The notes below the pieces were generated by a model. The model worked only from the letters and a program-made list of their open reading frames with translations. It did no database searches and was not told where the DNA came from. The position numbers and the translations under genes were made by a program. A stretch of 64,000 nucleotides of DNA, taken from contig OZ242309.1 in NCBI GenBank assembly GCA_965208015.1, positions 1 through 64,000 on the forward strand. Reading direction: 5' to 3'. This stretch comes from Bin87 sp965208015 (lineage in GTDB: Bacteria > Chloroflexota > Dehalococcoidia > Lucifugimonadales > UBA3495). Each line of letters starts with the position of its first letter. Position 1 is the first letter of the stretch. Positions 49,298-58,117 of the stretch are shown here, one piece after another.

Positions 49298-49839
49298 ATG
49301 ACCACCTCCGACGCCACCGCTAGGACATCCCATGCCCGGGCCGCTTCCGCCTGCCGGACCTCCCCGAACGCGAGCCCGACGACATGACATCCCCCGAGCA
49401 CCTCAGCGAGATCGGCCTGCACCACCACATGAAGCAGTTCCTGGGCAACCCAGAAACCACCATCGTGTCCGTTGAGAAGTACCTCACCGACCGGCTCGGC
49501 GTCGGGATGGAGTATCCCGACCTGCTGGTGGCCTTCGGCGTGGACCCTATGCTGTACCAGGAGACCAACCGGTACGTTGTCTCCCAACAGGGGAAACCGC
49601 CGGACCGGGTCCTGGAGATAGCGTCGAAGGGCACCGGCCACGTCGACGCGGGGGAGAAGCGGGAGTTCTGCGGGAGTCTGGGGATACCCGAGTACTGGCG
49701 ATTTGACTCCACCGGGGAGCTCCACCGGGCCAGGCTGGTCAGGGACCGATTGGTGCAGGGACTCATCAACCCATCGACATCGCCGAGCCGGTTACCGCCA
49801 CCTTCATCTCTTCGGTGGATTCGGGGTGAGGCTGCATAG
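49298..49839 (+). pseudogene. Frameshifted Uma2-family endonuclease
   Basis: The natural start appears to be ATG 49298 (MTTSDATA). The conserved RFRLPDLPEREPDD that should follow is in another frame, continuing from about 49345 through MKQFLGNPETTIVSVEKYL, YPDLLVAFGVDP, QGKPPDRVLEIAS and GIPEYWRFDSTGELH. Near 49760 the match moves again to another frame (QPIDIAEPVT). The intact relative at 56875-57693 shows the expected order. Two frameshifts therefore inactivate this PD-(D/E)XK-fold protein. Uma2 proteins are abundant and poorly understood in these bacteria. Confidence 0.72.
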
Positions 49840-49889
49840 TATCATAGTGCCCGAGACAGATGGTCAATGCCAATGAAGGAGTATTTCTC

Positions 49890-50360
49890 ATGCCAGAAGT
49901 GGAGAACAGGTTGAAGGAGTTGGGCTATGAACTCCCACCGCCCCGGCGCACCCAGCGGGGCAACTACATCCCCGCCGTGCGCACCGGCAGCCTGGTGAGT
50001 CTGTCGGGCACAGGCCCTGATCTGCCCGACGGCGCCCCGCTCCACGTGGGGAAGCTGGGGTCAGACCTGACCATAGATCAGGGATGCGACTGCGCGCGCC
50101 TGGCGATGCTGCACCTGCTGACCAACCTGAAAGAGGAGATAGGAGACCTGGATAAGCTGAAGCGGGTGGTCAAGCTACTGTGCATGATCAACGCCGCCCC
50201 CGGCTTCCGCGACATCCCTAGGGTCGCCAACGGCGCGTCAGACCTGCTGATCAGCCTGTACGGGGAGCGGGGCCGCCACGCCCGTTCCGCAGCGGGCATG
50301 TCCACCCTGCCCGGAGATATGCCGGTGGAGATAGAAATGGTTGTAGAGGTGGAGCGCTAG
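49890..50360 (+). CDS. RidA (YjgF/UK114) family protein
   Basis: The ATG at 49890 follows AAGGAG. The 156-residue product shows the family's core: GNYIPAVRTGSLVSLSGTGP, CARLAMLHLLTNLKEEIGDL, and the active-site arginine region GRHARSAAGMSTLP followed by VEIEMVVEV. RidA-type enzymes form trimers and hydrolyse reactive enamine/imine intermediates released by PLP enzymes; this length and pattern fit the XRE/YjgF-like subgroup. It stands alone between a pseudogene and a permease. Confidence 0.87.
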   Translation: MPEVENRLKELGYELPPPRRTQRGNYIPAVRTGSLVSLSGTGPDLPDGAPLHVGKLGSDLTIDQGCDCARLAMLHLLTNLKEEIGDLDKLKRVVKLLCMINAAPGFRDIPRVANGASDLLISLYGERGRHARSAAGMSTLPGDMPVEIEMVVEVER

Positions 50361-50745
50361 CAATCGGTCAAACCTGACTTTGGCGACGGACCAGGATCCC
50401 GGCTTAGGATGGTATGTCGGTGCCGGTTTGTGTTGCCGTGAAGCGTCGTTTGGACCGCGCATGGAGGAGTCCGGTTCGGGTTGCGACGGAAGAAACGCTC
50501 TCAAGCCGTGGCAGAAGCAGCAGTGGCGCATTCCAGGGTGATCGCCGGCTTCGTGGATCACATGGAGTACGTCAGGCGCCCACGGCTCAGATTGAGCGCA
50601 GACCATTTTGCGCTTGTGTCCGCTGGAATATCCCGTACGACTGCTGTCATACCGGCGTTATGATCGCTTGGCCCTATGATAACGCACCGGATTCCCGCGA
50701 TCACCCTGGCAACGCCGCCGCCGAACGTGGAGTAGGGGGTACCCT
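50361..50745. other. Intergenic, no convincing gene
   Basis: These 385 bases between the RidA gene and the permease hold only short frames without ribosome sites. The ribosome site AGGGGG for the permease TTG lies at the right end. Confidence 0.4.
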
Positions 50746-52467
50746 TTGGCCTCCCGAGAAAACATCGTCTACGAGCCGGATGAGCCTTGTCCCCCGCTGG
50801 TGTCCCTGGCCGTGGGGCTTCAGGGGGCCATGTTCATCCTGGTGCAGACTCCGCTGCTGGTGTCGGTCAGTCTGTTGGGAGACACGCATGGCGAGCGGTA
50901 CCTGAGTTGGGCCATTTTCACCGCGCTGATAATCAACGGGGGGGTTACCGCCGCGCAGTCGGGCGTCATCGGGAGGTTCGGCTCCGGCCACCTGTTCTTC
51001 ACCGGCACGACGCCGGTCTACATCGCGGTCTGCCGGACAGCTCTGACCTATGGCGGGCCATCCCTGCTATCCGCCCTGGTTATCGTTTCCTCGCTGTTCC
51101 AGTTCCTGCTGGCGTCTTGGCTCCCCCTGCTGCGCCGGATTGTCACGCCCACGGTTTCCGGCACCGTGTTGATCCTGGTGGGGGCCATAACCATACCCAT
51201 CGCCTTCGAGAGTGTTGCCGACGTCCCCGAGGGGGCCCCGGCAGCCGGGGGCGTGGCGGCGGCCGGCGCGACGCTGGCGGTCACCGCGGCCCTGGGACTG
51301 CGGGCCACCGGGAGACTGCGGCTGTGGTCGCCCCTGGTTGGAATCGCGGCAGGCTGCGTGGTGGCCGGCGGCCTGGGAATGTACGACCTTCAGGGTGTCA
51401 TTGACGCGCCCTGGATTGGGGTTCCGCCGGGCGGCTGGCCGGGGATAGAGCTGACGCCCGGCGCGGAGTTCTGGGCGCTTCTGCCCATGTTCCTAGTGGT
51501 GTCCCTGATCAGCGCCCTCAAGACCATCGGCGGCGGCATCGCCCTGCAACAGGTCTCATGGCGCGGGGAGCGGGCCACCGATTTCCGCCGGGTTCAGGGC
51601 GCCATCAACGCCAACGGCGCGGGCAGTCTATTGAGCGGAATCGCCGGTACGCCGCCCGCGGGAGCCTATGAAGGCGCCACCGTGTCCATCGTCAGTTTCA
51701 CTGGGGTCGCTGCCCGCAACGCCGGCTACGCCATGGGAGCTATCCTGATTGCCCTGGCCTTTCTGCCCAAGGTGGCCGCTTTCCTGCTGGCCGTTCCCAA
51801 TCCGGTCATAGGGATGTTCCTGATGATGATCATGGGGCTGATTCTGGTGGAGGGTATGCGGACGGTCTTCCAGGACGGGATTGATTACCGGAAGGCGCTG
51901 GTGGTATCGGTGTCCCTCTCAGTTGGAATAGGCTTGGAGAGCCAGGACCTCTTCTCGGAACTGGTGGGCGGAGTGTGGGGCACTCTGCTGGGCAACGGAT
52001 TGGCCAGCGGGACCCTGGCCGCCATCTTGATGACTTCGTTCCTGGAACTGAGCAGCGCCCGGCGGCTACGCTTGGAGACGGAACTGGCTATGTCGGCTCT
52101 GCCCCGGATAGACGAGTTCCTCCGACGCGCCGCGGCCCGGGCCGGATGGGACGAGGCATCCGCCGACCGGCTTCGCTTCGTGGGCGAGGAAGTGCTTTCC
52201 AGCCTGTTGCAGGAACTCGAGGGCGACGGCCCCCGGCGCCTGGCCGTCCTGGCGCGCCCGTCCGCCGGGGTAGTGGAGATGGAATTCCTGGCGGCGCTGA
52301 CGGACGAGAATCTGGAAGATCGGCTGGCCTATATGAACCGGCAATCCGAAGTCCCGGAGGAAACCGAAATATCCTTCCGCCTGCTGCGGCACTACGCCTC
52401 TTCGGTGCGCCACCGCAAATACCACGGCCTGGACATCGTGACCGTGCGGGTGGAAGGCTCGCGTTAA
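50746..52467 (+). CDS. NCS2-type nucleobase permease with C-terminal ATPase-like domain
   Basis: The start is probably TTG 50746 (AGGGGGT upstream). Residues 15-430 form about twelve to fourteen membrane helices with features of the xanthine/uracil (NCS2, SLC23) transporters: FTGTTPVYIA, TPTVSGTVLILVG, and GTPPAGAYEGATVSIVSFTG in the second inverted repeat. The final 120 or so residues are soluble. The segment ASADRLRFVGEEVLSSLLQE resembles the N-box helix of RsbW-type histidine-kinase-like ATPases. That domain is not standard for NCS2 carriers and may couple transport to a signal. The substrate cannot be given from sequence alone. Confidence 0.8.
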   Translation: MASRENIVYEPDEPCPPLVSLAVGLQGAMFILVQTPLLVSVSLLGDTHGERYLSWAIFTALIINGGVTAAQSGVIGRFGSGHLFFTGTTPVYIAVCRTALTYGGPSLLSALVIVSSLFQFLLASWLPLLRRIVTPTVSGTVLILVGAITIPIAFESVADVPEGAPAAGGVAAAGATLAVTAALGLRATGRLRLWSPLVGIAAGCVVAGGLGMYDLQGVIDAPWIGVPPGGWPGIELTPGAEFWALLPMFLVVSLISALKTIGGGIALQQVSWRGERATDFRRVQGAINANGAGSLLSGIAGTPPAGAYEGATVSIVSFTGVAARNAGYAMGAILIALAFLPKVAAFLLAVPNPVIGMFLMMIMGLILVEGMRTVFQDGIDYRKALVVSVSLSVGIGLESQDLFSELVGGVWGTLLGNGLASGTLAAILMTSFLELSSARRLRLETELAMSALPRIDEFLRRAAARAGWDEASADRLRFVGEEVLSSLLQELEGDGPRRLAVLARPSAGVVEMEFLAALTDENLEDRLAYMNRQSEVPEETEISFRLLRHYASSVRHRKYHGLDIVTVRVEGSR

Positions 52468-52525
52468 CCCCGCATTCTCAATATGTGCTGGCATTGCCCC
52501 ACAGTGGCCTGCCAGGGCAATCGCG

Positions 52526-52702
52526 TCAAGTCAGGTGGGACGTCCCGTGGCTGACGCGCTCCACGATGCCGTCGACCAGCATGCCGGCCAGCCCCCGGTG
52601 GATGGCAACGTGGGCCTCCCCCGTGATCATCGCCAGTTCCGCCGTGTCCGCGAAGGGCAGCCGGCTCAGGTGGTGCAGCAGTTCCCGCTCGGAGACGCTC
52701 AT
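52526..52702 (-). pseudogene. Fragment of a replication-relaxation gene (58 codons)
   Basis: From ATG 52702 the product (ERELLHHLSRLPFADTAELA, MITGEAHVAIHRGLAGMLVD, ending HGTSHLT) matches the first winged helix of the protein at 37943 (ERELLGAMAEMPFLDRLELA). It then stops, whereas the family continues for about 600 residues. It is a truncated third copy. Confidence 0.65.
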
Positions 52703-53104
52703 GCAGCGAGCGTAGCAGACGGGAGGCACGGCGGTCAGCCGACAAGTGTCAGCAATAGGCGCGTGATCAGGGTGGCGGACCCTCGGAGAACATGTGCCAA
52801 TGTTCATGAGCATTGACCCGCCCCGGCGGGCTTCCGCCTTGGTCAACAATCTCACGTCCCCGCTTCTCATCATGTCATCGCGTTTCATTTACAGGCCAAT
52901 TCCGGCGTGTCATACGTGCCAGCGGCTTTTCCGCCCTCCGCCGCAGGGCCGGTGTCTCTCTCCGGAAAGGCCCAATTTCTGCAACGAAATGCAATCCAGC
53001 GGGCTTTTGGGGTCAGACAAGGCTGAGAAGGAGGAAATCCGCTGCATTCACATTTGTTTGTGGCTCCCTTACAGGAAACCCCGGAAACCGCTCTACCGGA
53101 AAGG
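52703..53104. other. Degenerate intergenic region
   Basis: No intact gene is visible. Frames through here are continuations of the two flanking pseudogenes. The sequence is less GC-rich than its neighbours, consistent with decaying mobile DNA. Confidence 0.35.
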
Positions 53105-53910
53105 TTGCACCTTGACCAGTCGCCCCAATGACGGCCTTTCCCAGGCTTCCGGCGCCGGCGGCAGCCACGTGTCAGCAGGATGCCCCGCTGTGTGATGGTC
53201 TCCAGGTTGGAACCGGGGAAGAGAGTTTGATCCACGCGGGCCGCGGCGTCCTGAAGGGTGTCTTCGTTCCCGGTGGCTCAGCTTCCAGTGGGGGAAAATA
53301 CTTCCACCAGGTCCTGGCGCAATGCAGGCTGATTTTCCTTCACCGGCAACAGGTAATCCCCGCCGCCGGCTACAATCTGCTGGCACACCTCCCGTTGGGT
53401 CAGCAGAGCGTCCGCCACCACTATCCTCCCTTCCAGGGGAATCTGCCCCAACACCTCTTGGGCCGCTGCCAATTCCTGACCCTTGCCCACCGTGGCTGCC
53501 TGGCTCAGCACCGCCCCGCCCTCAGTGGCGTAGGCTGATACCAGGTGCACCCCAGGCAGTTCCTCACCATGTATCCCCCGCAACGTCTTCCCATCTATTG
53601 ACACCACGGAGCCCAGGTCCACCCCACTATCTCGCACCCATTCCCGCAGCACCCCTTCAAAGGCTTCCACCTCCAGACCCTTGAACACCCGGTGCAGCGT
53701 GGCTACGCAGGGCGTTCTCCCCAGCGGGAAACCCAGTTCCTGTCCAGCGGCGGTTCCCTAATCCCGGCCCCATTGCGCAATGGCGTAAAGGCTGCGGGCG
53801 CCACATAGCATGGCGCAAACCGACAGACTCAATACCGCTCCCAATGGATGGCGCTGGCCTTGCCGGCTCCGGTGGTCCGGAACTCCATCCAAGGCTTCTC
53901 TCAACCTCAT
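53105..53910 (-). pseudogene. ISAs1-family transposase remnant
   Basis: From ATG 53910 one frame carries the N-terminus (MRLREALDGVPDHRSRQGQ; LYAIAQWGRD) and an amber codon at 53758-53760. The catalytic part follows (ELGFPLGRTPCVATLHRVFK, SIDGKTLRG, VVADALLTQREV, LLPVKENQPAL), then an opal codon at 53278-53280, and then NEDTLQDAA and QTLFPGSNLETIT before the match is lost. The first two catalytic aspartates are visible; the C-terminal part with the glutamate is missing. Two nonsense codons and truncation make it inactive. Confidence 0.82.
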
Positions 53911-54056
53911 CTTCCCCACCTCCTCACGTCTTCACCGCAACTTTAAGGCTCCTTTCAGAAAATGAAAAGACCCTGCTGGGGAGTGGCGATTCCGTTGTCC
54001 GAGAGGCGCCCGGCAATGTAGAATGACAGCCACGGAAGCAGGCCAGCACGGGGGTG

Positions 54057-54335
54057 ATGACAGTGAACGCGCCAACCCGACCCAGGGAGGAAACGCACCG
54101 CCTTGGCGACGAGATATACGAACGTAACATCCGGTCGAGGGTCGAAACAGACCACCACGGAGAGATCGTCGCCATTGACGTGGATAGCGGAGGCTGGGCC
54201 ATTGGCGAGAACGTAATTGTCGCAACGGACCGCCTCCGGGCTCAGCAGCCCGAGGTCTGGGATGTCTGGCTGGTCCGGGTGGGATACCGGGCGCTGCGCA
54301 GCTTCGGGGCCGGGTCCCTGCGGAGGATCGGGTGA
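54057..54335 (+). CDS. Hypothetical partner of the aspartic protease gene (92 aa)
   Basis: The ATG at 54057 (a GTG precedes it at 54054) has no strong ribosome site. The product contains YERNIRSRVETDHHGEIVAIDV and a strand-rich middle (GGWAIGENVIVATDRLRAQQ), a pattern seen in small proteins encoded just before clan AA proteases. Its stop overlaps the next start (GTGA), so the two are coupled. The function is unknown. Confidence 0.65.
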   Translation: MTVNAPTRPREETHRLGDEIYERNIRSRVETDHHGEIVAIDVDSGGWAIGENVIVATDRLRAQQPEVWDVWLVRVGYRALRSFGAGSLRRIG

Positions 54336-54703
54336 TCGAAGGCGTGGTGAATGCTGCCCTTGAAGCGGTGGTGACTTTGCCTCTGCGAGGACCGGATGGG
54401 CAGGTCAGGGAGGTCGAAGCCGTAATAGACACCGGCTACAGCGGGTACTTGACCTTGCCGCCAGCATTGACGGCGGAATTGGGATTGGACTTTCGGGGCA
54501 ATGGGCACGCCTACTTGGCCAACGACGCCGAGGTGGAATTCGACGTCTACAGCGTGATTGTGCTGTGGGACAGCCAACCGCGAGACATTGAGGCCGATGC
54601 GACCGGCAGCACCCCACTGGTGGGTATGCTGCTCCTGGACGGGCACGACCTGAGCGTCGAGGTTCGGGACGCCGGGCGCGTCATCATCCAGGCCGGAGAG
54701 TAG
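54332..54703 (+). CDS. Clan AA (retropepsin-like) aspartic protease
   Basis: The GTG at 54332 is in a GTGA overlap. The 123-residue protein has the retropepsin-type catalytic motif AVIDTGYSGYLTLP with the active aspartate, and the flap and second strand typical of clan AA (LWDSQPRDIEADATG; LVGMLLLDGHDLSVEV). Such single-domain enzymes act as dimers. There is no signal peptide, so it is cytoplasmic. With the preceding small gene it forms a two-gene cassette whose substrate is unknown. Confidence 0.8.
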   Translation: MIEGVVNAALEAVVTLPLRGPDGQVREVEAVIDTGYSGYLTLPPALTAELGLDFRGNGHAYLANDAEVEFDVYSVIVLWDSQPRDIEADATGSTPLVGMLLLDGHDLSVEVRDAGRVIIQAGE

Positions 54704-55062
54704 ACAAGGGTATCTCCTAACGGAACCTGCCAAGACGGACTCCAGCCAGCAGCGTGTGGGCCTGAACCGCACGATCCAGCCTAATCCTGCGATTGCCACT
54801 GACCTGCCACTGCCGTTCGCTTAAGCGCCGGGCGTAAGGGTGGCAATGAGTGGTTCTTATTCCACCCTTTCCGGCAGGGGTAGCCGCAGCGCTGTACGCC
54901 TCGCTTCCATCGGGAAGTTCGTGGGCTGCCTCGAAGGTTACGCTGGCCCGGCCTACGGTTGCCAGTCGGCCGGTTGCCGCAGCACCATACCAGTCCCGGA
55001 GACCCAGCACGACATGTCCTAGCGTTGATTGCTCAAGCGGGCCAACGCCACTCCAAGAATCC
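54704..55062. other. Intergenic between convergent genes, nothing convincing
   Basis: These 359 bases include a GTG-started minus-strand frame of 97 codons (54717-55010) without a recognisable family or ribosome site. It might be a remnant of a secreted protein, but I do not call it. No clear terminator hairpin with a T-run was seen. Confidence 0.35.
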
Positions 55063-56085
55063 CTAAGGGATCCGGTAGGACACCTGCAGGCCTACCGAGA
55101 CCTCCACCTCCGGTTCCGAGTCAAAGGGCAGCAGGGGACCGTAGGAGTGACTGCTCTGACCGCTACAGGACACGGCGTCCGTGCCGGGCAACCCGTAGGG
55201 CACATTCTGCAACGGGTATTCCAACGCCCCCACCACTTCCCCCAGGGCCAACTCCAGGGCGTCGGCCAGGTCCACGGCGGCCTTCTCCGCCGCCGGCGCC
55301 GCCTCTCGGCGGGCCAGGGATACGGCCAAGTCGCAGCTCTCACCGGACAGGCCGAACCTAACGCCGAAGGTCTCGGACCTCCTCACCACCTTCTCTATCG
55401 CGTCCACCACGGCCTCTCCGACATCGGCGTACTCATCAACATCAACTTCCACCGAAATATTGGGCGGTTCGTACCGGTACACCGGATCAAACTCCACCTC
55501 ATCCTCGCCTATTCCGATGGCGGCCAGGTTGGAGAGGATGTCCTGGCGGTCTTCCGCCGTCAACTGCTCGGGCCCGGAGATTCCATAGTCCCTCTCCGGA
55601 ATCACCACCACGTATGCTTCGTCCGGGGCCACGGTCACCTGCCCTATGGCGGAAACGGTGAGGCTGCCCGCCCGGGCCGTGGTCTGGGGCAACGGGGACA
55701 GGTGAAATCCCCCGCTGCTCCCCTGCCTCACCCACGAAGGCGACGACGCCGAGTCCGAAGCCAGCACCACCAGCGAATCTCCCGTGCCGCTCGCACGCGG
55801 CTCCCGTCCGGTTTCTGCCGTAGCGGTGGTCTCCATTTCCTTCGTCGCGGTTGCAGCCGTCGTCGGCGCTGCCGCTCCGGCGTCCGTTGGTGGGACCCGG
55901 GCGGCGGCCGTGGGCGGCATTTCGATAGCGGTCGTGGGTGGACTTGCCGCAGGAGTGGCTGTGGAGGGTCCAGCGACGGCCGGGGCCGCTTCGCCATTGG
56001 GCTTTTCCTGGGTGCAGGCCAACCCGCCCAAGGACAGAACAACCACAATTAGGGCAGCAACCCTTACGAGCTTCATCAAGGTCAT
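55063..56085 (-). CDS. SIMPL (DUF541) domain lipoprotein
   Basis: The ATG at 56085 follows AGGTGATGGA. The N-terminus (MKLVRVAALIVVVLSLGGLA then C) looks like a lipoprotein signal with a slightly atypical lipobox. A long Ala/Pro/Thr-rich linker follows to about residue 125. The SIMPL domain then starts (SLTVSAIGQVTVAPDEAYVV) and continues through VDVDEYADVGEAVVDAIEKV and the C-terminal EVEVSVGLQVSYRI. SIMPL proteins are surface or periplasmic and form oligomers; their role is unclear. Confidence 0.85.
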   Translation of the reverse strand: MTLMKLVRVAALIVVVLSLGGLACTQEKPNGEAAPAVAGPSTATPAASPPTTAIEMPPTAAARVPPTDAGAAAPTTAATATKEMETTATAETGREPRASGTGDSLVVLASDSASSPSWVRQGSSGGFHLSPLPQTTARAGSLTVSAIGQVTVAPDEAYVVVIPERDYGISGPEQLTAEDRQDILSNLAAIGIGEDEVEFDPVYRYEPPNISVEVDVDEYADVGEAVVDAIEKVVRRSETFGVRFGLSGESCDLAVSLARREAAPAAEKAAVDLADALELALGEVVGALEYPLQNVPYGLPGTDAVSCSGQSSHSYGPLLPFDSEPEVEVSVGLQVSYRIP

Positions 56086-56253
56086 TCCATCACCTGTACC
56101 ATGCGTATGACATTCAGGGGGTAGTTCTACCCCGCCTCTCGCTCCTGGCAGGAGCCGCTGCGCTGATCGTTCGGGGCATCCCGCCAATCTGCCATTACGG
56201 CCCAAGCTGAGGCGGCCGTTTCGGATTACCTCATTCGATCAGGGAACGGCCCT

Positions 56254-56862
56254 TCAGTAGAGCCGCTCCCGGTTGGCCTCTTCCTCCTCGGCGTCAATCC
56301 GCCCAGCGTCAGCCCCGGCAATCTGGTCGGCCAGCACCTGCCCGTAGCTGGGATAGCACGACCGCTCTATCCGCGCCGACGGGTCCCAGAGACGGCCCCG
56401 CAGCAGCGCCCTCCCGCAGTGCAGGAAGGCCTCCTCCACCGTCACCTTCAACCCCGACAGCGGGGCCCGCCCGCCCACGGCCAGGGGTTCCAGCAGCCCC
56501 TGGCCGGTAACGATCTCCGCCTTCCCCTTCACCCGCAGCGTCTCGTTCATCCCCGGCACGAAGAACAACAGGCCCACCCGGGGATTCTCCACCACGTTCT
56601 GCAAGGAGTCCACCTGGTTGTTGCCGGGCCGGTCGGGCAGCAGCAGCGTCCTCTCGTCCAGCACCCGCACGAATCCCGGCGGGTCGCCCCGGGGCGAGGC
56701 GCCGGGCTGGCCATCGGCGTTGCTGGTGCTCAGCACGCAGAAGGGCGACAGGGCAATGAAGTTCCGGCAGTGCTCGTCCAGCCGGTCCAGCACCTTCTGC
56801 GCCGCCCGGGGCGCCGGAGGACGATAGGTCTCCCGCAAATCCGCTCCATTGGCAATGGTCAT
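56254..56862 (-). CDS. Pyridoxamine 5'-phosphate oxidase-like flavoprotein (MSMEG_1061 type)
   Basis: The ATG at 56862 follows GGAGGGTTCACC. The 202-residue protein shows the split-barrel FMN-binding fold: FIALSPFCVLSTSNADGQPG, SPRGDPPGFVRVLDERTLLL, PDRPGNNQVDSLQNVVENP, and VGLLFFVPGMNETLRVKGKA. This pattern matches the MSMEG_1061 subfamily of PPOX-class proteins. It probably reduces or oxidises a small substrate with FMN; the substrate is unknown. It follows the Uma2 gene by 12 bases on the same strand, suggesting one transcript. Confidence 0.85.
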   Translation of the reverse strand: MTIANGADLRETYRPPAPRAAQKVLDRLDEHCRNFIALSPFCVLSTSNADGQPGASPRGDPPGFVRVLDERTLLLPDRPGNNQVDSLQNVVENPRVGLLFFVPGMNETLRVKGKAEIVTGQGLLEPLAVGGRAPLSGLKVTVEEAFLHCGRALLRGRLWDPSARIERSCYPSYGQVLADQIAGADAGRIDAEEEEANRERLY

Positions 56863-56874
56863 GGTGAACCCTCC

Positions 56875-57693
56875 TCAACCTTCTCGCAACCGGCGCAGTT
56901 CCTCTTCCAACTCCCGGTTGCGGGCCTCGGCGGTGTCGGCGCGCGCCTCGGCAGAGTTGGCACGGCTATCAGAAGCATCAGCACGGGCCTCGGCCTGGAC
57001 ACGCAATTCTCGTTCGGTTTCGGCGCGAGCCTCGGCCTGCACGCGGCCCCGGCGCTCGCTCTCCAGAGTGGCGATGGGATCCCCCGTGGCGGGGTCGCGG
57101 AACACCAGCCGCCCTTCCTCCCACCGCAGGTTCAGGTTCAGCGCCCGGCTGTACCCCTGCAACGCCCCGCCGGGCAGTTCCTCTATACCTATCGGCTCGT
57201 ACCGGCCCTCCACCAGCCGGTCCCCGGCCAGCTTCGTCCCGTGATGCTCCCCCGTCTCGTCGAAGCGCCAGTACTCCAGGATGCCCAGGGACTCGTAGTA
57301 GTCCCGCTTGTCTCCCACGTCATGCTCCCCGGTGCTCTCCGACGCCACCTCCAACACGAAGTCCGGCGGTTTCCCCTGCTCCTCTACTACGTACCCGTTG
57401 CTGGCCCGGTAGGCCGCCGGGTCCGCGCCGAAGGCCACCAGCAGGTCGGGGTACCGCGCCCGGCGCTTGTCGAAAGCGGCGTCCGGCGCGATCCAGCGGT
57501 CGGCCTCCACCAGGGTGGTCTCGGGATTTCCCAAGTGGAAGGCCAGGTCGCGAGAGCGGCCATCCTTGAAAAGTTGGTCGTATTGAGTCACTTCATCAGG
57601 CTCGCGGTCGGGTATGTCGGGCAGCCGGAAGCGTTGCCGGACTTTCGGGGCCCTGGGTGTCTTGCTGCTGGCGCTGGTGTTGGCGGTGGTCAC
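56875..57693 (-). CDS. Uma2-family endonuclease with C-terminal coiled coil
   Basis: The GTG at 57693 has AGG upstream. The 272-residue product carries the Uma2 (DUF820) PD-(D/E)XK-like core: YPDLLVAFGADPAAYRASNG, VEEQGKPPDFVLEVASESTG, KRDYYESLGILEYWRFDETG. A charged coiled coil of about 75 residues, rich in EARAETE and EARADT repeats, ends the protein. Uma2 proteins are predicted nucleases common in Chloroflexota and cyanobacteria, with unproven roles. A frameshifted paralogue lies at 49298-49839. Confidence 0.85.
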   Translation of the reverse strand: MTTANTSASSKTPRAPKVRQRFRLPDIPDREPDEVTQYDQLFKDGRSRDLAFHLGNPETTLVEADRWIAPDAAFDKRRARYPDLLVAFGADPAAYRASNGYVVEEQGKPPDFVLEVASESTGEHDVGDKRDYYESLGILEYWRFDETGEHHGTKLAGDRLVEGRYEPIGIEELPGGALQGYSRALNLNLRWEEGRLVFRDPATGDPIATLESERRGRVQAEARAETERELRVQAEARADASDSRANSAEARADTAEARNRELEEELRRLREG

Positions 57694-58069
57694 GGCGAAC
57701 CTCGGCTGATCTGGCGTTGGGCGGGCCTGGCGTTGGGGTCCCGGTGGGCGATGGGCTGGCTGGTTGGGGGGGATTATACCAGCGCCGGCCAGGCGCCGGC
57801 AGGCTGGCGAAAATGCCCGAACCTGCCGGGCGGCCGTCTTGCGGCGGGCGGCGAATTCGCGGATAATCGTTATTGCTGCTTGAAGAGCATTGCTGCTTCA
57901 AGAAGACAATTTCAAGAAAACAATGGACGACGCCGGGCGAGGTCCCAGTTTTGGGCAACCTTGGGCAACCTTTACGGGACGCAGCCCCTGGCGGCGAGAA
58001 GGTGATTAGCGATGGTGGCCGAGCTCATGGCGAAGACCCTGAAGACCCTGGGGAAAGCAGGCAACGCTT
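57694..58069. promoter_or_regulatory. Divergent intergenic region upstream of the second giant secreted gene
   Basis: The stretch contains the dyad CTTGAAG-(10)-CTTCAAG near 57879-57902, two direct ATTGCTGCTT repeats there, and a tandem TTGGGCAACC near 57952-57972. At 58012 an ATG with GAAGGTGA upstream opens a frame that runs through the C14 tract. The region separates the minus-strand Uma2 gene from the plus-strand surface protein and probably holds both promoters. Confidence 0.5.
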
Positions 58070-58105
58070 CATACCTACCCCTTTCAGCCCCCCCCCCCCC
58101 CGACT
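58070..58105 (+). promoter_or_regulatory. Conserved C14-tract element upstream of the second giant secreted gene
   Basis: CATACCTACCCCT, five bases, fourteen C (58088-58101), then GACT: 34 of 36 bases are shared with the element before the giant Calx-beta gene. Here the tract lies 16 bases before the GTG start and inside a frame begun at ATG 58012. That frame would join the signal peptide if one C were lost or two gained. Confidence 0.65.
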
Positions 58106-58117
58106 TCCGGGGGCGTC

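Noticed and set aside
53278..53910. Stop-codon readthrough in the ISAs1 transposase
   Set aside because: There are two different nonsense codons plus loss of the C-terminal catalytic part, so ordinary decay explains it better.
54717..55010. A 97-codon minus-strand gene
   Set aside because: GTG start without a ribosome site, no recognised family, and located in a gap between convergent genes; kept only as a note.
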